A stretch of 64,000 bases of DNA. Origin: Saprospiraceae bacterium (GTDB lineage: Bacteria; Bacteroidota; Bacteroidia; Chitinophagales; Saprospiraceae). Location: NCBI GenBank assembly GCA_016714895.1, contig JADKBV010000001.1, positions 682,001 through 746,000 of the forward strand, read 5' to 3'. Under the pieces are notes generated by a model. It worked only from the letters and a program-made list of their open reading frames with translations. It was not told the DNA's origin and ran no database searches. Shown here one piece after another: positions 8,515 through 18,073 of this stretch (position 1 is the stretch's first letter; the number at the start of each line of letters is the position of its first letter). A program made the position numbers and the translations under genes.

Positions 8515-9486
8515 TTAACCTCTTTGAAAAAGGTAAATGATGTAGCCAACATAAACTAAAATATATACAACTCCATGCCACCGTTTTACTTCCAGTTTTC
8601 GGGATATGATCATAAGTAAAATGATCAACGTGGAGGCCATCAATACCATAAATGCATCAAAATTATTAGCTTTGTTCATTGGTATAGGACTAATAACAGC
8701 ACTTAACCCTAAAATCCATAATAGATTAAAGATGTTGGATCCTATTACATTACCTACGGCAACATCTACATTGCCTTTTCGGGCAGCAACCACAGACGTC
8801 ATTAGTTCAGGCAAAGAAGTACCTATTGCTACAATGGTCAAACCAATAAATGCTTCGCTCATTCCCAATAAAGTAGCAAAATGAACGGCTCCATCCACAA
8901 CCCATTTTCCTCCGAAAAATAACATAGCGATACCGGCGAGTATCAATGACCATTCCCTTAATTTATTTATCGATGAAGGAGGTGCTTCTGTTTGATTATT
9001 CCTATCGTTAATTGCCGTCATGATAATATAGGCAAAAAACAATAAAAAGAAAAATAAAATCAATATCCCGTCGTAAGTACTTAATCCTTCCAGGGTATCA
9101 CTAGCTCCCCATATTTCAGCATTACCCAAAAAGCCCACAATCATTATAGCCGCTATAGAAAAAGGTATTTCAGCAATGACCGTATCCTTGGAAAGAGGTA
9201 ATTTTCTAATAATCGCAGATAAACCCAAAATAAAAAAAACATTGACAATATTACTACCGTATACATTGCCAATAGCTATGTCTACATTACCTTGTGAACT
9301 AGCCAGAATATTGACGATCAGTTCGGGCAAGGAAGTTCCTATAGATACAATAGTCAAACCTATGACCATATCAGAAATACCCATCACTTTTGCCAAAGCT
9401 GAAGCAGCCTCCACTAAAAATTCTGCTCCTTTAATCAACAATACAAATCCTACAAAAAAGAGGACATAAATTAAGACTGTTTCCAT
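8515..9486 (-). CDS. calcium/sodium antiporter, CaCA family (YrbG-like)
   Basis: A 323-aa integral membrane protein with about ten helices. The two inverted alpha repeats that form the ion site are plain: IGLTIVSIGTSLPEL with GNVYGSN in the first half, and IGLTIVAIGTSLPEL with GNVIGSN in the second. The acidic residue of SLPEL coordinates the cation. The family exchanges Ca2+ (or K+) for Na+ across the inner membrane. It sits within a translation-centred operon, between valS (5-bp gap) and argS (9-bp gap). No functional link to the synthetases is evident, so it may simply be carried in the operon. Confidence 0.92.
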   Translation of the reverse strand: METVLIYVLFFVGFVLLIKGAEFLVEAASALAKVMGISDMVIGLTIVSIGTSLPELIVNILASSQGNVDIAIGNVYGSNIVNVFFILGLSAIIRKLPLSKDTVIAEIPFSIAAIMIVGFLGNAEIWGASDTLEGLSTYDGILILFFFLLFFAYIIMTAINDRNNQTEAPPSSINKLREWSLILAGIAMLFFGGKWVVDGAVHFATLLGMSEAFIGLTIVAIGTSLPELMTSVVAARKGNVDVAVGNVIGSNIFNLLWILGLSAVISPIPMNKANNFDAFMVLMASTLIILLMIISRKLEVKRWHGVVYILVYVGYIIYLFQRG

Positions 9487-9491
9487 GATAT

Positions 9492-12119
9492 TTATTTGTT
9501 TTTAAATTGTTTTAATTGTTCTTCCAGGATTTTAATCCTTTCGTTGCCATCTGCAAGTTTTGCCTTTTCCCGTTCGACGACCTCTGCCGGCGCACCGGAT
9601 ACAAATCGTTCGTTTTCGAGCTTCTTTAATACTGAAGCGACAAATCCTTTTTGGTATTCCAGTTCTTTGATGATTTCTTCGACCATTTCGGATGAATCTT
9701 CCTGCAAAGTGATCCCAAGAATACATTTTTCAGTTCCGGAAATAAAAACCAATCCTTCTTTATCTTCCTTCGTTGTGTCCATAGAAGATAAAAAGGCCAT
9801 TTTCTGTACGATATCAGACCAGCCACTTAGTTCAAACAGTGCCTTTGACCTGTCCGTTTCTATGATGTGGAGAGGAATTTCTTCCCGCATCCTGATACCA
9901 TGTTTGTTTCTGCTGTCACGTACCATGGAAATGATATCTTTTGCCTGCTCGACTTTTGCGATGAGGTCTTTGTCAAAAGATTCCACTTTGGGAAACGGAC
10001 TGACAATACAATCTGTTTCAACCTTGTCTTCGTGAAGGGCGTGCCACAACTCTTCTGTGATAAAAGGCATATATGGATGCAACAAGGTACAAATATTTTT
10101 GAATAATGTTACGGTGTTTTCTTTGGTTTGTTTGCTGATCGTACCATCCTGCGGTTTCACGATCTCAAGATACCACGAACAAAAATCCGTCCACACAAAA
10201 GAATAAATGGAAATCAAAGCTTCGGACAATCGATATTCCGCCATGTTTTTTACCACTTCCTCTACCAGTTCCTTATGTTTTTCAGACAGCCATTCGAATG
10301 CCAGTTGGTCTGCTTCCGAAATGGATTTGGAGTCATTCACTGTCCAACCTTCTACCAGTTTCAAAGCATTCCACATTTTATTGCAAAAATTACGCCCCTG
10401 CTCAACGAGCTTTTCGTCAAACAAAAGGTCGCCCCCTGCCGGAGAACAGGACATCATACCAAAACGTACACCGTCCGCTCCGTAATCAGCAATAAGTTGC
10501 AGCGCATCCGGACTGTTGCCCAAAGATTTGCTCATCTTACGGCGCATTTTATCCCGGACCATACCGGTAAAATAGACATCATGGAAAGGTTTTTCGTTTT
10601 TCCACTCATACCCGGCCATGATCATTCTGGCAACCCATAAAAAGATAATATCCCATCCGGTGACCAAAACACTGGTCGGATAATAATAATCAATTTCTTT
10701 TTTATTGCGGAATCCGTCGAATACACTGATCGGCCACAACCAGGATGAAAACCAGGTATCCAGGACATCTTCGTCTTGTCTTAAATCAGTCAAAGCGATT
10801 TGCGGATATTTTTCTCTGGCTTGAGCCAATGCTTCTTTTTCTGTTTCGGCTACGAATACATCTTCACCATAATACCAGGCAGGTATTCGGTGTCCCCACC
10901 AAAGTTGTCGGGAGATACACCAATCCCGGATATTTTCCATCCAGTGGCGGTAGACATTTTTCTGATTTTTAGGAAAAAAAGAAACGGTATCGTTCATCAC
11001 ATTTTCCAAAGCAGGTTTGACGATACTTTGCATATCGACATACCATTGCAGGGAGAGACGCGGCTCTACAACTGCATTGGTTCTTTCTGACCTTCCGACA
11101 TTATTCTGGTAGTTTTCTGTTTTGTGGATAAACCCGGCAGCATCGAGGTCTTTGGCAAATTTTTTCCTGACGACAAAACGGTCTTCACCTATGTATATAT
11201 TGGCTTCGGCACTCATGGTTCCGTCATCATTAAAGACATCAACCACTTCCAGTTGGTGTCTTTTTCCGATTTCGTAATCATTCATATCATGTGCAGGCGT
11301 CACCTTAAGCGCTCCTGTTCCGAATTCTTTATCCACATAGTCATCCATGATGACCGGAATTTTCCTTCCAATGATAGGAACAATAACATTTTTACCTATC
11401 AAATGGGCATATCGTTCATCTTCAGGATGTACAGCTACTGCTGTATCTCCCGGGATAGTTTCCGGTCTGGTGGTGGCGATAATCAAAAATTCATCGCTGC
11501 CGTCAATCTGATATTTTACATGAAAAAGCTGACTGTTTTCGTTATTGTACAATACCTCTTCATTAGAAAGTACGGTTTTGGCTTCAGGGTCCCAATTGAC
11601 CATTCGTTTGCCTCGGTAGAGTTTACCTTTTTGGTACATATCCACAAAAACCTTGATGACGGCGTCGGAACGCACTTCATCCATGGTAAATGCCGTCCTG
11701 TCCCAATCGCAGGATGCACCAAGTTTTTGAAGTTGTGAAAGAATAATGCCACCATATTCTTCTTTCCACTGCCAGGCATATTTCAAAAATTCTTCTCTGG
11801 TGAGGTCTGCTTTTCTGATTCCCTTTTCACGCAACATTTTGACCACTTTAGCTTCTGTAGCTATAGAAGCATGGTCCGTCCCGGGAACCCAACAGGCATT
11901 TTTTCCTTCCTGTCTTGCTTTTCGGATGAGGATGTCCTGAATGGTATTGTTGAGCATGTGTCCCATGTGTAGCACACCGGTCACATTCGGCGGCGGAATA
12001 ACAATCGTAAAAGGTTCTCTGTCATCCGGAACGGAAGCAAAATACTTTTTGCCGAGCCAGTGGTTGTACCACTTTTCTTCTACATCTGCCGGAGTATATT
12101 TTGCACTTCTTTCTATCAT
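9492..12119 (-). CDS. valS: valyl-tRNA synthetase
   Basis: An 875-aa class I synthetase. HMGH lies at residues 51-54 in PPPNVTGVLHMGHMLN. The editing (CP1) domain carries TTRPETIPGDTAVAVHP at about 216-232, which hydrolyses mischarged Thr-tRNA-Val. KMSKSLGN begins at residue 528. The C-terminal coiled coil that grips the tRNA is visible in the last ~60 residues, rich in Lys/Glu heptads. Length is normal. The start codon overlaps the stop of the upstream phosphatase gene by 4 bp (ATGA), indicating translational coupling. Confidence 0.97.
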   Translation of the reverse strand: MIERSAKYTPADVEEKWYNHWLGKKYFASVPDDREPFTIVIPPPNVTGVLHMGHMLNNTIQDILIRKARQEGKNACWVPGTDHASIATEAKVVKMLREKGIRKADLTREEFLKYAWQWKEEYGGIILSQLQKLGASCDWDRTAFTMDEVRSDAVIKVFVDMYQKGKLYRGKRMVNWDPEAKTVLSNEEVLYNNENSQLFHVKYQIDGSDEFLIIATTRPETIPGDTAVAVHPEDERYAHLIGKNVIVPIIGRKIPVIMDDYVDKEFGTGALKVTPAHDMNDYEIGKRHQLEVVDVFNDDGTMSAEANIYIGEDRFVVRKKFAKDLDAAGFIHKTENYQNNVGRSERTNAVVEPRLSLQWYVDMQSIVKPALENVMNDTVSFFPKNQKNVYRHWMENIRDWCISRQLWWGHRIPAWYYGEDVFVAETEKEALAQAREKYPQIALTDLRQDEDVLDTWFSSWLWPISVFDGFRNKKEIDYYYPTSVLVTGWDIIFLWVARMIMAGYEWKNEKPFHDVYFTGMVRDKMRRKMSKSLGNSPDALQLIADYGADGVRFGMMSCSPAGGDLLFDEKLVEQGRNFCNKMWNALKLVEGWTVNDSKSISEADQLAFEWLSEKHKELVEEVVKNMAEYRLSEALISIYSFVWTDFCSWYLEIVKPQDGTISKQTKENTVTLFKNICTLLHPYMPFITEELWHALHEDKVETDCIVSPFPKVESFDKDLIAKVEQAKDIISMVRDSRNKHGIRMREEIPLHIIETDRSKALFELSGWSDIVQKMAFLSSMDTTKEDKEGLVFISGTEKCILGITLQEDSSEMVEEIIKELEYQKGFVASVLKKLENERFVSGAPAEVVEREKAKLADGNERIKILEEQLKQFKNK

Positions 12120-12733
12120 CCTTTGGGTTTGTATTTTAGTGTTAAAACTTCTTTATTACCATTCGTTTTTTCGTACACGATGATAAAATTATCATAATCA
12201 GATTCATCGAAGGTTTTGGTAAAAACATCTTTTCCAGCCAGGGTATTGGTTAGCGACGGGATGCTGTTGGAATGTCCTACGATGACCGTTGCTTTTTTAT
12301 TTTCATCAGCGGCGATATCATCAATCATTTGTCTCATATTTTTGGTGTCGTAAGCCAAAATTTTCATAGCTTTGATATCCGCCAAAGAGTCTACTGTATA
12401 TAAAGTTCTGGTATAAAAAGTAGAATATATAGCATCCACGCGGGTTGCCCGAAGGATGTCAGACAATAACGTGGCTCTTTGAAGACCTGTATCAGTAAGG
12501 TTGGGATTATCTTTCGGAACAGTATCTTTTTCAGCATGTCGGGTGAGATAATACACCTTTTTTATACTGTCCGTCACTACATAATCTCCTGTTGTGGTAA
12601 AAATGGTATCACCACTGATTTTTACGATTTCCTGACCGTTGATGTCTTTTTGTTCTTGGGTTTCTTTACATGAAAAAACAAAAAAAGTCAGGGACAAAAA
12701 GATGATTGCATAAAATCCAAAGTTTTGTTTCAT
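12116..12733 (-). CDS. histidine phosphatase superfamily lipoprotein
   Basis: A 205-aa protein with a lipoprotein signal ending FVFSC (Cys22). The catalytic RHAE motif is at residues 65-68 (YYLTRHAEK), followed by LTDTGLQRA, and later VGHSNS contains the second catalytic histidine. This is the histidine phosphatase (phosphoglycerate-mutase-like, SixA-type) fold. Membrane anchoring means it acts in the envelope; the substrate is unknown. It overlaps both neighbours by 4 bp (lysA upstream, valS downstream), so it is tightly coupled in the operon. A role linked to lysine or valine metabolism is not supported by sequence. Confidence 0.85.
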   Translation of the reverse strand: MKQNFGFYAIIFLSLTFFVFSCKETQEQKDINGQEIVKISGDTIFTTTGDYVVTDSIKKVYYLTRHAEKDTVPKDNPNLTDTGLQRATLLSDILRATRVDAIYSTFYTRTLYTVDSLADIKAMKILAYDTKNMRQMIDDIAADENKKATVIVGHSNSIPSLTNTLAGKDVFTKTFDESDYDNFIIVYEKTNGNKEVLTLKYKPKG

Positions 12734-13986
12734 GATAATTCCGGTTTTGGGGTTAAAGCTTCAATTTCTACCTGTCCGCGCAATAAATCTTCCATGGTCT
12801 CTCTTTCACGAATCAAATAATCTTTACCATGAAGAATGAGCACTTCGGCAGGTCGGAACCGGCTGTTGTAATTGGAGGACATGGTATAACAATAAGCTCC
12901 TGCATTATAAAAAGCCAGGATATCACCTTCGGAGATTTCGTTCATGCGGCGATTGACCCCAAAAGTGTCTGTTTCGCAGATATAACCAACTACAGTATAA
13001 AACCGTTGTCGACCTGTGGTATTGGAAATATTGACAATTTTGTGGTAAGCGTCGTACAACATCGGTCTGATGAGATGATTGAGACCTGAATCAACTCCGG
13101 CAAAAACGGTGGAGGTAGTTTGTTTTACTACATTAACTTTAGTCAGAAATACTCCTGAACGGCTGACCAAAAACTTTCCCGGTTCAAACATGAGGGTTAG
13201 GTTTTTTCCATATTCAGCACAAAATGTTTTAAATCGAGCCGTTATTTTTTCGCCCAACTCTTCGATATCGGTTTCGATATCTTCTTCTTTATAAGGAACT
13301 TTGAATCCGCTTCCGAAATCAATATAATTCAAATCCGGAAAGTCTTTGGCAACCTGAAACAAGATCTCTGTTCCCTGAAGAAAAACATCAATATCCAGAA
13401 TATCCGAACCTGTGTGCATATGAACCCCTTCTACATGCAAACCCGTTGCTTTGAGTATTCTGTGAATCAAAGGCATCTGATGAAAAGAAATTCCAAACTT
13501 TGAATCGATATGACCTGTGGAAATTTTGCTGTTTCCTCCGGCCATGATATGCGGATTAATCCGAATACAAACGGGATAATCCGGAAAAAGGGTACCGAAT
13601 TGCTCCAGAATAGAAATATTGTCAATATTGATTTTTACACCGAGTTTTGCTGCAGCACTGATTTCTTCTATAGAAACACAATTCGGCGTATACATAATCT
13701 GATGCGGCTCAAATCCGGCCTTTAACCCCAACCTGACCTCCTGAATGGAGACCGTATCCAAACCAGCACCTATAGAATGCATAAATCGGAGAATGTTGAT
13801 ATTACTCAATGCTTTGGCAGCATAATTAATCTGTAAATCCGGAACATCAAAGGCCCGGGTAAGACGTTTGTATTGTCCTTCAATGACAGCTGATTCGTAA
13901 ATATATAGCGGGCAACCATATTTTTGTGCCAATTCCAGCGGGTCTATATTACCTTCTAATATATATTTTCCGTCCTGAAGAATCAT
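12730..13986 (-). CDS. lysA: diaminopimelate decarboxylase
   Basis: A 418-aa fold-type III PLP enzyme that converts meso-diaminopimelate to L-lysine. Lys58 in NYAAKALSN is the Schiff-base lysine. HMHTGSDI, the glycine-rich DFGSGFKVPY and EPGKFLVSRSG are PLP and substrate motifs, and CETDTFG holds the catalytic cysteine from the partner subunit. Length is normal. It heads the operon continuing through the phosphatase, valS, antiporter, argS and glnS. A -7 element lies about 26 bp upstream. Confidence 0.94.
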   Translation of the reverse strand: MILQDGKYILEGNIDPLELAQKYGCPLYIYESAVIEGQYKRLTRAFDVPDLQINYAAKALSNINILRFMHSIGAGLDTVSIQEVRLGLKAGFEPHQIMYTPNCVSIEEISAAAKLGVKINIDNISILEQFGTLFPDYPVCIRINPHIMAGGNSKISTGHIDSKFGISFHQMPLIHRILKATGLHVEGVHMHTGSDILDIDVFLQGTEILFQVAKDFPDLNYIDFGSGFKVPYKEEDIETDIEELGEKITARFKTFCAEYGKNLTLMFEPGKFLVSRSGVFLTKVNVVKQTTSTVFAGVDSGLNHLIRPMLYDAYHKIVNISNTTGRQRFYTVVGYICETDTFGVNRRMNEISEGDILAFYNAGAYCYTMSSNYNSRFRPAEVLILHGKDYLIRERETMEDLLRGQVEIEALTPKPELS

Positions 13987-14011
13987 ATGTTAAAATCGTT
14001 TGTAAAATCTG

Positions 14012-14019
14012 CAAAATTA
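14012..14019 (-). promoter_or_regulatory. -7 promoter element of the lysA-glnS operon
   Basis: TAATTTTG on the minus strand fits TAnnTTTG, 25 bp upstream of lysA. A TTG at the expected -33 distance is not seen. Confidence 0.45.
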
Positions 14020-14120
14020 AGGAAAAATTAACTTCTTTCAGGCTATTAACAATTCATTACAAATTATAAAATTTCAGATATACATACCTCATACCACGGA
14101 TCCGCTTGTCAGATGGTCAA

Positions 14121-15362
14121 TTATAAAGAATACACTTTGATACCCTGAGATTGCGAAAAAAATTCAAAAGAATCGATATGAATTAAAATCCTGCATGCCT
14201 GCGTCTCAAAACCAAAATGGTGAATGGATTTATGTTTAATGCTGGTATCAAATCCTTTTTGTTTTAAGGTTTTAATAAAATGAACCATCGCTTTTTCTAT
14301 CAGAGGTTGCAGGTTAACAGGACTTATTTCTTCAATACGGTTGCGGATGATTCGTTGGATGATAGGTGAAGTCAGCTGATAAAAAAACTGATTGGCTGAA
14401 ACATCCACTTTGATATTGGTAAGGTCGAGACGCTGCAAGCCGCTATCGTAAAACGGTTCGGTACTCACCGTAACACTTCCCTGAATCGGAGAACGTAAAA
14501 ACAGTTTGGTTTCAAATGCTGAGGTATTACGAATGACTGCTTTTTCAACATCAAAAGATTTGCCACCCACTTCATTTTGGGACAAATACTGAATGATCCA
14601 GCGCTCTAAACCTTCATATGAAAGATTGATTTGTAGTACAAACGGAGTAGTGTCCAATACTTCCGTTATGGTTTTGTCGGAAAAAACGATTTTTTGCGGA
14701 GCAAAAGGGTTAAGTTTGTCGGAAAGCAGCGCTTCGTAGTGTATATAAAAAAATATTCTGATTACATGATTTTCGTCCTGAAAACCTACAAAAACGATTT
14801 GTTTTATTTCAAAATTGAAATAAATGTCCGGTTTATGACTGACAGGAATATTTCTGGTCTTTTTTTCCTGAAAAGACGTAAGCATACCTTCGATATCAAA
14901 AGACTGATTAAAAGCAGCCACCCATTTTTCGAGATGATGCTCTCTGATTCTTTTGAGGACAACATCAGCCATCCATTCAACCGGAATATCCATAGACCCT
15001 AAAGTAACTACCGGCGAAGAAAACCAGGTAAAATTTTCCACCTGAAGGTCTACAAAAACATCGTCCCCTTTTTTTGGAATCAGGGTGCATAACAATTCCA
15101 ACATAATTCCTCCTTTGCCTTCTACCGTAAAAAGACCTTCAGGTTTGGAAAAATGCAGCTCAACCGGAAGATTAATCCTTAGAGACTGTTGAAAAGCTGA
15201 GAGATTTTTTGCCTGATGTCCCGCAACAGAACATTGGAGAACAAAACCTCCGGTTTCAAAAGTTTCATCTTGCAGATGTTTGGTAAGAACATCAAAGATC
15301 ATTGTTTGTAAGGTATCTTTCGGAAACTGAATTCCTATTCCTTTATAGGATGTTTTGGACAT
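14121..15362 (-). CDS. DUF4403-like (TULIP-like) protein
   Basis: A 413-aa protein from MSKTSYKG. Its two-part layout, with segments like FTWFSSPVVTLGSMDIPVEW followed by a long amphipathic helix and a second half ending in repeats of ITSPIIQRIIRNRI type, resembles DUF4403. That is a Bacteroidota family related to lipid-binding BPI/SMP folds. Unlike typical DUF4403 proteins it shows no signal peptide or lipobox at either the 15362 or 15383 start, so it may be cytoplasmic or the N-terminus may be incomplete. Function unknown. Flanked by gaps of about 130-180 bp, so probably monocistronic. Confidence 0.6.
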   Translation of the reverse strand: MSKTSYKGIGIQFPKDTLQTMIFDVLTKHLQDETFETGGFVLQCSVAGHQAKNLSAFQQSLRINLPVELHFSKPEGLFTVEGKGGIMLELLCTLIPKKGDDVFVDLQVENFTWFSSPVVTLGSMDIPVEWMADVVLKRIREHHLEKWVAAFNQSFDIEGMLTSFQEKKTRNIPVSHKPDIYFNFEIKQIVFVGFQDENHVIRIFFYIHYEALLSDKLNPFAPQKIVFSDKTITEVLDTTPFVLQINLSYEGLERWIIQYLSQNEVGGKSFDVEKAVIRNTSAFETKLFLRSPIQGSVTVSTEPFYDSGLQRLDLTNIKVDVSANQFFYQLTSPIIQRIIRNRIEEISPVNLQPLIEKAMVHFIKTLKQKGFDTSIKHKSIHHFGFETQACRILIHIDSFEFFSQSQGIKVYSL

Positions 15363-15540
15363 GTGCTGCAGTTTGGACTGCAAACATATTCATTTTTTTT
15401 GTAATATTGGAAAGATTTATAAAATACAATCCTTCCGGTCAAAGTTAACAACCATTTTACCCCACCAAAACTGGTTTGGGTTATTACGTATAACCTGAAT
15501 AATGAAGCAAAAAAAATGTAATACTAAAAGAAATCAGTTA

Positions 15541-17082
15541 TTACGGGCAATTGACCACTGTAGTAAACAAATTTCCGTTTTTGTCTACATTAATCCTGTA
15601 ACAAAGTCCATTTGGAGAAGTAAGGATGACACCGCGCTGAAAGTCTGATACATAAATATCTCCTTCCTGAACCTCAACATTCAAAGGCTGAAGCATAGGT
15701 GTTTCGCTACAGGCATCCCCAATACCGTCATTATTACTATCTAATTGATCAGGGTTGTGAACATCAGGGCAATTGTCACAGGTATCCCCTTTTCCGTCAT
15801 TATCTGAATCCATCTGATCCGGATTGTATTTTGTATCACAATTGTCATTAAAAAAACGAAGATCGTAATCAATATCTATACACGTTTCTGCCAACATTTC
15901 GATGATATCCGAACATTCAGGACCATTATTTTCAATATAGATTAAAGACTGAATTCTGCCTATTCGTTGCAGTTCGGCTATAAAACAACAGGTATTTACA
16001 AGCGGATTATTTTGCAAAAAGATATCATTAAGATAAGCAAGGTAATACAGTCCTGATATATCTTCAAGGACAGGATTGTCTGATATTGACAATTGTTGGT
16101 AAACACCCAGTAATGATACAAAACTTGTAATACTCTCCAAATTTTCATTTCCAACAATGTCAATTTGCAGAGCTTTTCGCAGATTAGGAATATTGTCTAT
16201 GGTTGTCAAAGCCGGTAATCCACTCAGACTCAGATGTGTAATACTTGTGAGGAAAGGCATATCCGCTGAAGTTAATGAAGCACAACTTGAAACCAACAAA
16301 GAAGACATTTTCGTCAAATGACTGATACCATTAATATTTTGGATATTTGGACAATCATTTATATTGATAAAATTCAGATAGGTTATACCACTTAGTTCAT
16401 CAATGTTATTTATTCCTGTTCTTTGGAAAGTTAAAGACTCTATTGAGTCAGGTTTGTTCAAGAATGGTAATGAACCCAAATTTTGTCCGGCAATCATGAT
16501 ATTATTCACATAATTCAAACTGTCAAAACCTCCGATAGTTGTTAAAACATTATTTTCAACAAACTGAATGTTTCCTATTAACCTTTTTACTTTTTTGAAA
16601 GTATTCAACTGGGTCAATGCACCATTGCTCAAAACAAGTATTTGATCTAATCCGTAATGTTCTTCAGGCAGTCCTACATATTCCACGTTATCCATAACCA
16701 GTGAATTGGCCAAAGGATTGCCTAAAACACTTATCGTTCTGCCTACATATTCCAGGGCTTCCCATCCTGTGATACTTACCAAAACTTGATTATATGCGAG
16801 AGAAAAGGACCCTCCCACTTTGTTCAGATTGGTAAATCCCGCCGTGGAAGTTATATTGGATGAGTATATAGATAAATTGCCGCTGATATACTCAATATTT
16901 CCCAGACCAACAAGACTCGTAACAGCCCCGGTGATAGTCAGATCACCGAAAATAGAGTCACATCCGTAATTGGTGTTAAAATTATTGACATCAGCCTGGC
17001 TTGTCAGAAAAATGTTATTTGTGCAGGATTGACCTGGAAGTACCATGATCGCGCAAAAAAGCAGGGTAAAAAAGTGTTTCAT
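15541..17082 (-). CDS. secreted receptor-L-domain protein with thrombospondin type 3 repeats
   Basis: A 513-aa protein with an N-terminal signal peptide. Residues ~25-400 form leucine-rich-like repeats of the receptor L-domain kind (DLTITGAVTSLVGLGNIEYI and many similar). They are followed by two Ca2+-binding thrombospondin type 3 repeats (DSDNDGKGDTCDNCPD, DSNNDGIGDAC). The last ~60 residues lack the PNP motif of a T9SS sorting domain, although TSP3-containing Bacteroidota proteins are commonly exported. Function is unknown; surface adhesion or scaffold roles are typical. A similar L-domain block occurs in the 27405 gene. A perfect 8-4-8 dyad lies 38 bp upstream. Confidence 0.72.
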   Translation of the reverse strand: MKHFFTLLFCAIMVLPGQSCTNNIFLTSQADVNNFNTNYGCDSIFGDLTITGAVTSLVGLGNIEYISGNLSIYSSNITSTAGFTNLNKVGGSFSLAYNQVLVSITGWEALEYVGRTISVLGNPLANSLVMDNVEYVGLPEEHYGLDQILVLSNGALTQLNTFKKVKRLIGNIQFVENNVLTTIGGFDSLNYVNNIMIAGQNLGSLPFLNKPDSIESLTFQRTGINNIDELSGITYLNFININDCPNIQNINGISHLTKMSSLLVSSCASLTSADMPFLTSITHLSLSGLPALTTIDNIPNLRKALQIDIVGNENLESITSFVSLLGVYQQLSISDNPVLEDISGLYYLAYLNDIFLQNNPLVNTCCFIAELQRIGRIQSLIYIENNGPECSDIIEMLAETCIDIDYDLRFFNDNCDTKYNPDQMDSDNDGKGDTCDNCPDVHNPDQLDSNNDGIGDACSETPMLQPLNVEVQEGDIYVSDFQRGVILTSPNGLCYRINVDKNGNLFTTVVNCP

Positions 17083-17449
17083 ATTTGTTTTGGTTGATAT
17101 AAGTTGACAATTGTATTACATAGTGTAAAAATACACTATATAGTTGCCTGACTGGTAAAATTTCTTTAATTATTATTTTACAAAAATTTCTGTTTCCAAA
17201 ACCAACGCTAAGAATATTATAAAATTCAAACCTAATTGTATAATGTTTATGGGCAAGTTCAGGGTAACTTTGTGCTGGTTACAGTAAGATAGACAGATGA
17301 TTTACCGGCTCAAAAACCTTTAAAGCAGCAATGACCGGTTTTCAAGGTAACTGCAAAACAACTATATAAAAGTTGAGAAAAATCAAAAAAATTGAATATT
17401 CCACATTTATAACCTTTACAAGATCCGATGACAACAAAACATTTTACCC
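17083..17449. other. gene-free divergent region with an 8-4-8 dyad
   Basis: Intergenic region between divergent genes (15541 on minus, 17450 on plus). The only clear structure is the perfect dyad at 17120-17139. The rest is A/T-rich and I see no TAnnTTTG element with good spacing. Confidence 0.4.
17120..17139. promoter_or_regulatory. perfect 8-4-8 dyad upstream of L-domain gene
   Basis: Arms ATAGTGTA and TACACTAT flank AAAA. It could be an operator or a hairpin in the 5' leader of the gene starting at 17082. No run of T follows, so it does not look like a terminator. Confidence 0.4.
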
Positions 17450-17977
17450 ATGAATAAAAACATACCGGTATATCTCTACGGGGCTATTATCGTTTTGGAA
17501 GGGCTGTTTCTGATTTTGTCAGAAAATATTTCTTTCAACACCATACAGCTCACTTCAGGTTTAGCTTTAGCAGGTGGAGCTTTGGTTGCTTTTATAGCTG
17601 CTTTGACCAGACATAGAAAACAAGTCCAATTTGCCTATCACGAAATACATGCTTTAACCATGCTGGTTTATGGATTTTCGGTTCTTTTCTTTTGCAGCTC
17701 TATGGAAACGTTTATTTCTTTTACGACATTTTTATTTATATTTTATACTTTTTCGGAAATCATTTTTTGTAATTGGATATTTAATCAAAAACAAGGTGTG
17801 GTTTTTCGAATTATTATAATTCGGGTGTTGTTGGGATTTGTTACCGGTATCGGAACTATTTCAGCCCTTCACTATGTTGATTATACGATGCAAATTTTCG
17901 GTTCTTTGTTTATACTGGTCGGCATCAATATCATTCTCTACATTCCTGTCATGAAATTAAATCAAAATCCGATGTAA
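17450..17977 (+). CDS. multi-pass membrane protein, HdeD/DUF308-like
   Basis: A 175-aa protein of about six short hydrophobic helices with small loops (for example VYLYGAIIVLEGLFLILSE and MQIFGSLFILVGINIILYIP). The paired-helix pattern with few charged residues resembles HdeD/DUF308 proteins, which are linked to acid stress in enterobacteria. The match is only by layout, so no function is claimed. It starts a run of plus-strand genes leading through SOUL, peroxiredoxin and beta-lactamase-like genes, but gaps of about 100 bp or more leave co-transcription uncertain. Confidence 0.6.
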   Translation: MNKNIPVYLYGAIIVLEGLFLILSENISFNTIQLTSGLALAGGALVAFIAALTRHRKQVQFAYHEIHALTMLVYGFSVLFFCSSMETFISFTTFLFIFYTFSEIIFCNWIFNQKQGVVFRIIIIRVLLGFVTGIGTISALHYVDYTMQIFGSLFILVGINIILYIPVMKLNQNPM

Positions 17978-18073
17978 AAAGTATCATTCTACATGTATAA
18001 AAGTCCCATTTTTTTGATCATCCCGAAGATTCATCTGTTCCCTTATTTTTAAAATCCTGAAGTTTTAATAAAA

